From a virus, in the IMG/VR virus record IMGVR_UViG_3300012988_000034, positions 1 through 31,202 of that record: DNA of 31,202 bases; one strand, given 5' to 3'. Positions 30,899 through 31,202 of the stretch are shown here, in pieces (position 1 is the stretch's first letter; each line of letters begins with the position of its first letter). The position numbers were made by a program, and so were the translations under genes. The notes beneath the pieces were generated by a model. The model did not search any database, was not told the origin of the DNA, and saw only the letters and a list, made by a program, of their open reading frames with translations.

Positions 30899-31186
30899 TT
30901 AGCCGTCGCCGGAGCCGTCGCCGGAGCCGTCGCCGGAGCCGTCGCCGTAGCCGTCGCCGTAGCCGTCGCCGGAGCCGTCGCCGGAGCCGTCGCCGTAGCC
31001 GGAGCCGTCGCCGTAGCCGTAGCCGTCGCCGGAGCCGTAGCCGTCGCCGTAGCCGGAGCCGTAGCCGTAGCCGTAGCCGTAGCCGTAGCCGTAGCCGTCG
31101 CCGTAGCCGTAGCCGGCGCCGTAGCCGGAGCCGTAGCCGGAGCCGTCGCCGTAGCCGGAGCCGGAGCTTTTTACTTCGCTGTCCAT
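30899..31186 (-). CDS. Gly-Tyr/Asp/Ser dipeptide-repeat protein
   Basis: The frame encodes 95 residues: a short head (MDSEVKS) and then 44 dipeptides X-Gly up to the stop. X is Tyr in 18, Asp in 13, Ser in 12 and Ala in 1, and every Gly is GGC. The N-terminal half is Tyr-rich (13 of 22) and the C-terminal half Asp-rich (10 of 22). It cannot form a normal globular core and should be intrinsically disordered; Gly/Tyr/Ser-rich chains of this kind are known elsewhere to condense or to form fibres. No similar phage function is known to me. It is the first gene at the right edge, upstream of the early set. Confidence 0.7.
   Translation of the reverse strand: MDSEVKSSGSGYGDGSGYGSGYGAGYGYGDGYGYGYGYGYGYGSGYGDGYGSGDGYGYGDGSGYGDGSGDGSGDGYGDGYGDGSGDGSGDGSGDG
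30902..31165 (-). repeat. Hexanucleotide repeat, 44 units, three unit types
   Basis: The minus strand is built from TACGGC, GACGGC and TCCGGC units in irregular order over 264 bp, with a single GCCGGC. There is no interruption of the 6-bp register, so length changes by slippage would preserve the frame. Confidence 0.9.
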
Positions 31187-31202
31187 ATCGGCACAGCCTT
31201 GA

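Noticed and set aside
30902-31165. CRISPR array or phage diversity-generating repeat
   Set aside because: The units are 6 bp in continuous codon register with no spacers, and no reverse transcriptase or template repeat is present.

Overview
The window reads as a large part of a tailed-phage or prophage genome of P22-like podovirus plan. All but two of the genes I support lie on the minus strand, so the genome is read here from right (about 31.2 kb) to left (base 1). Neighbouring genes mostly abut or overlap as ATGA, GTGA or TAATG junctions, which points to long, translationally coupled transcripts. The host is probably an acidobacterium or similar soil bacterium. This is an inference from moderately high GC, signal peptides that end before Gln, and a small Cys-rich protein of a type I associate with Acidobacteria.

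Right part (31.2-22.0 kb, early and replication genes): a 44-unit Gly-Tyr/Asp/Ser repeat protein; several small Cys-motif proteins; a DUF4031 protein; a ParB/Srx-type protein with a Zn-like Cys cluster; a winged-helix replication initiator with DNA repeats inside its gene (a lambda-O-like candidate origin); a DnaB-type helicase; an ASCH protein; and a LexA-like HTH protein followed by nested palindromes. A largely non-coding stretch with hairpins (22.4-22.6 kb) separates this part from the rest.

Left part (22.0-0 kb, packaging and virion genes): TerS, TerL, small head-region proteins, portal, scaffold, coat, a probable decoration protein, gp4-like, an exported beta-rich protein, gp10-like, a protein in the gp26 position, gp14-like, gp7-, gp20- and gp16-like ejection proteins, and a tailspike that runs off the left edge. 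This order matches the P22 morphogenetic module (3-2-1-8-5-4-10-26-14-7-20-16-9), although the proteins are clearly divergent.

Three departures stand out. (1) Three proteins of the virion cluster, including the tailspike, carry convincing Sec signal peptides, and TerL has a signal-like N-terminus. (2) Two plus-strand genes (an HNH homing endonuclease and a 54-residue protein) are inserted into the minus-strand operon, each with a -10-like hexamer 6-7 nt before its ATG. (3) A 547-nt stretch between the gp10-like gene and its neighbour has no credible gene but several short hairpins. No integrase, lysis genes, tRNA, rRNA or CRISPR array was found, so the window does not show whether the phage is temperate.
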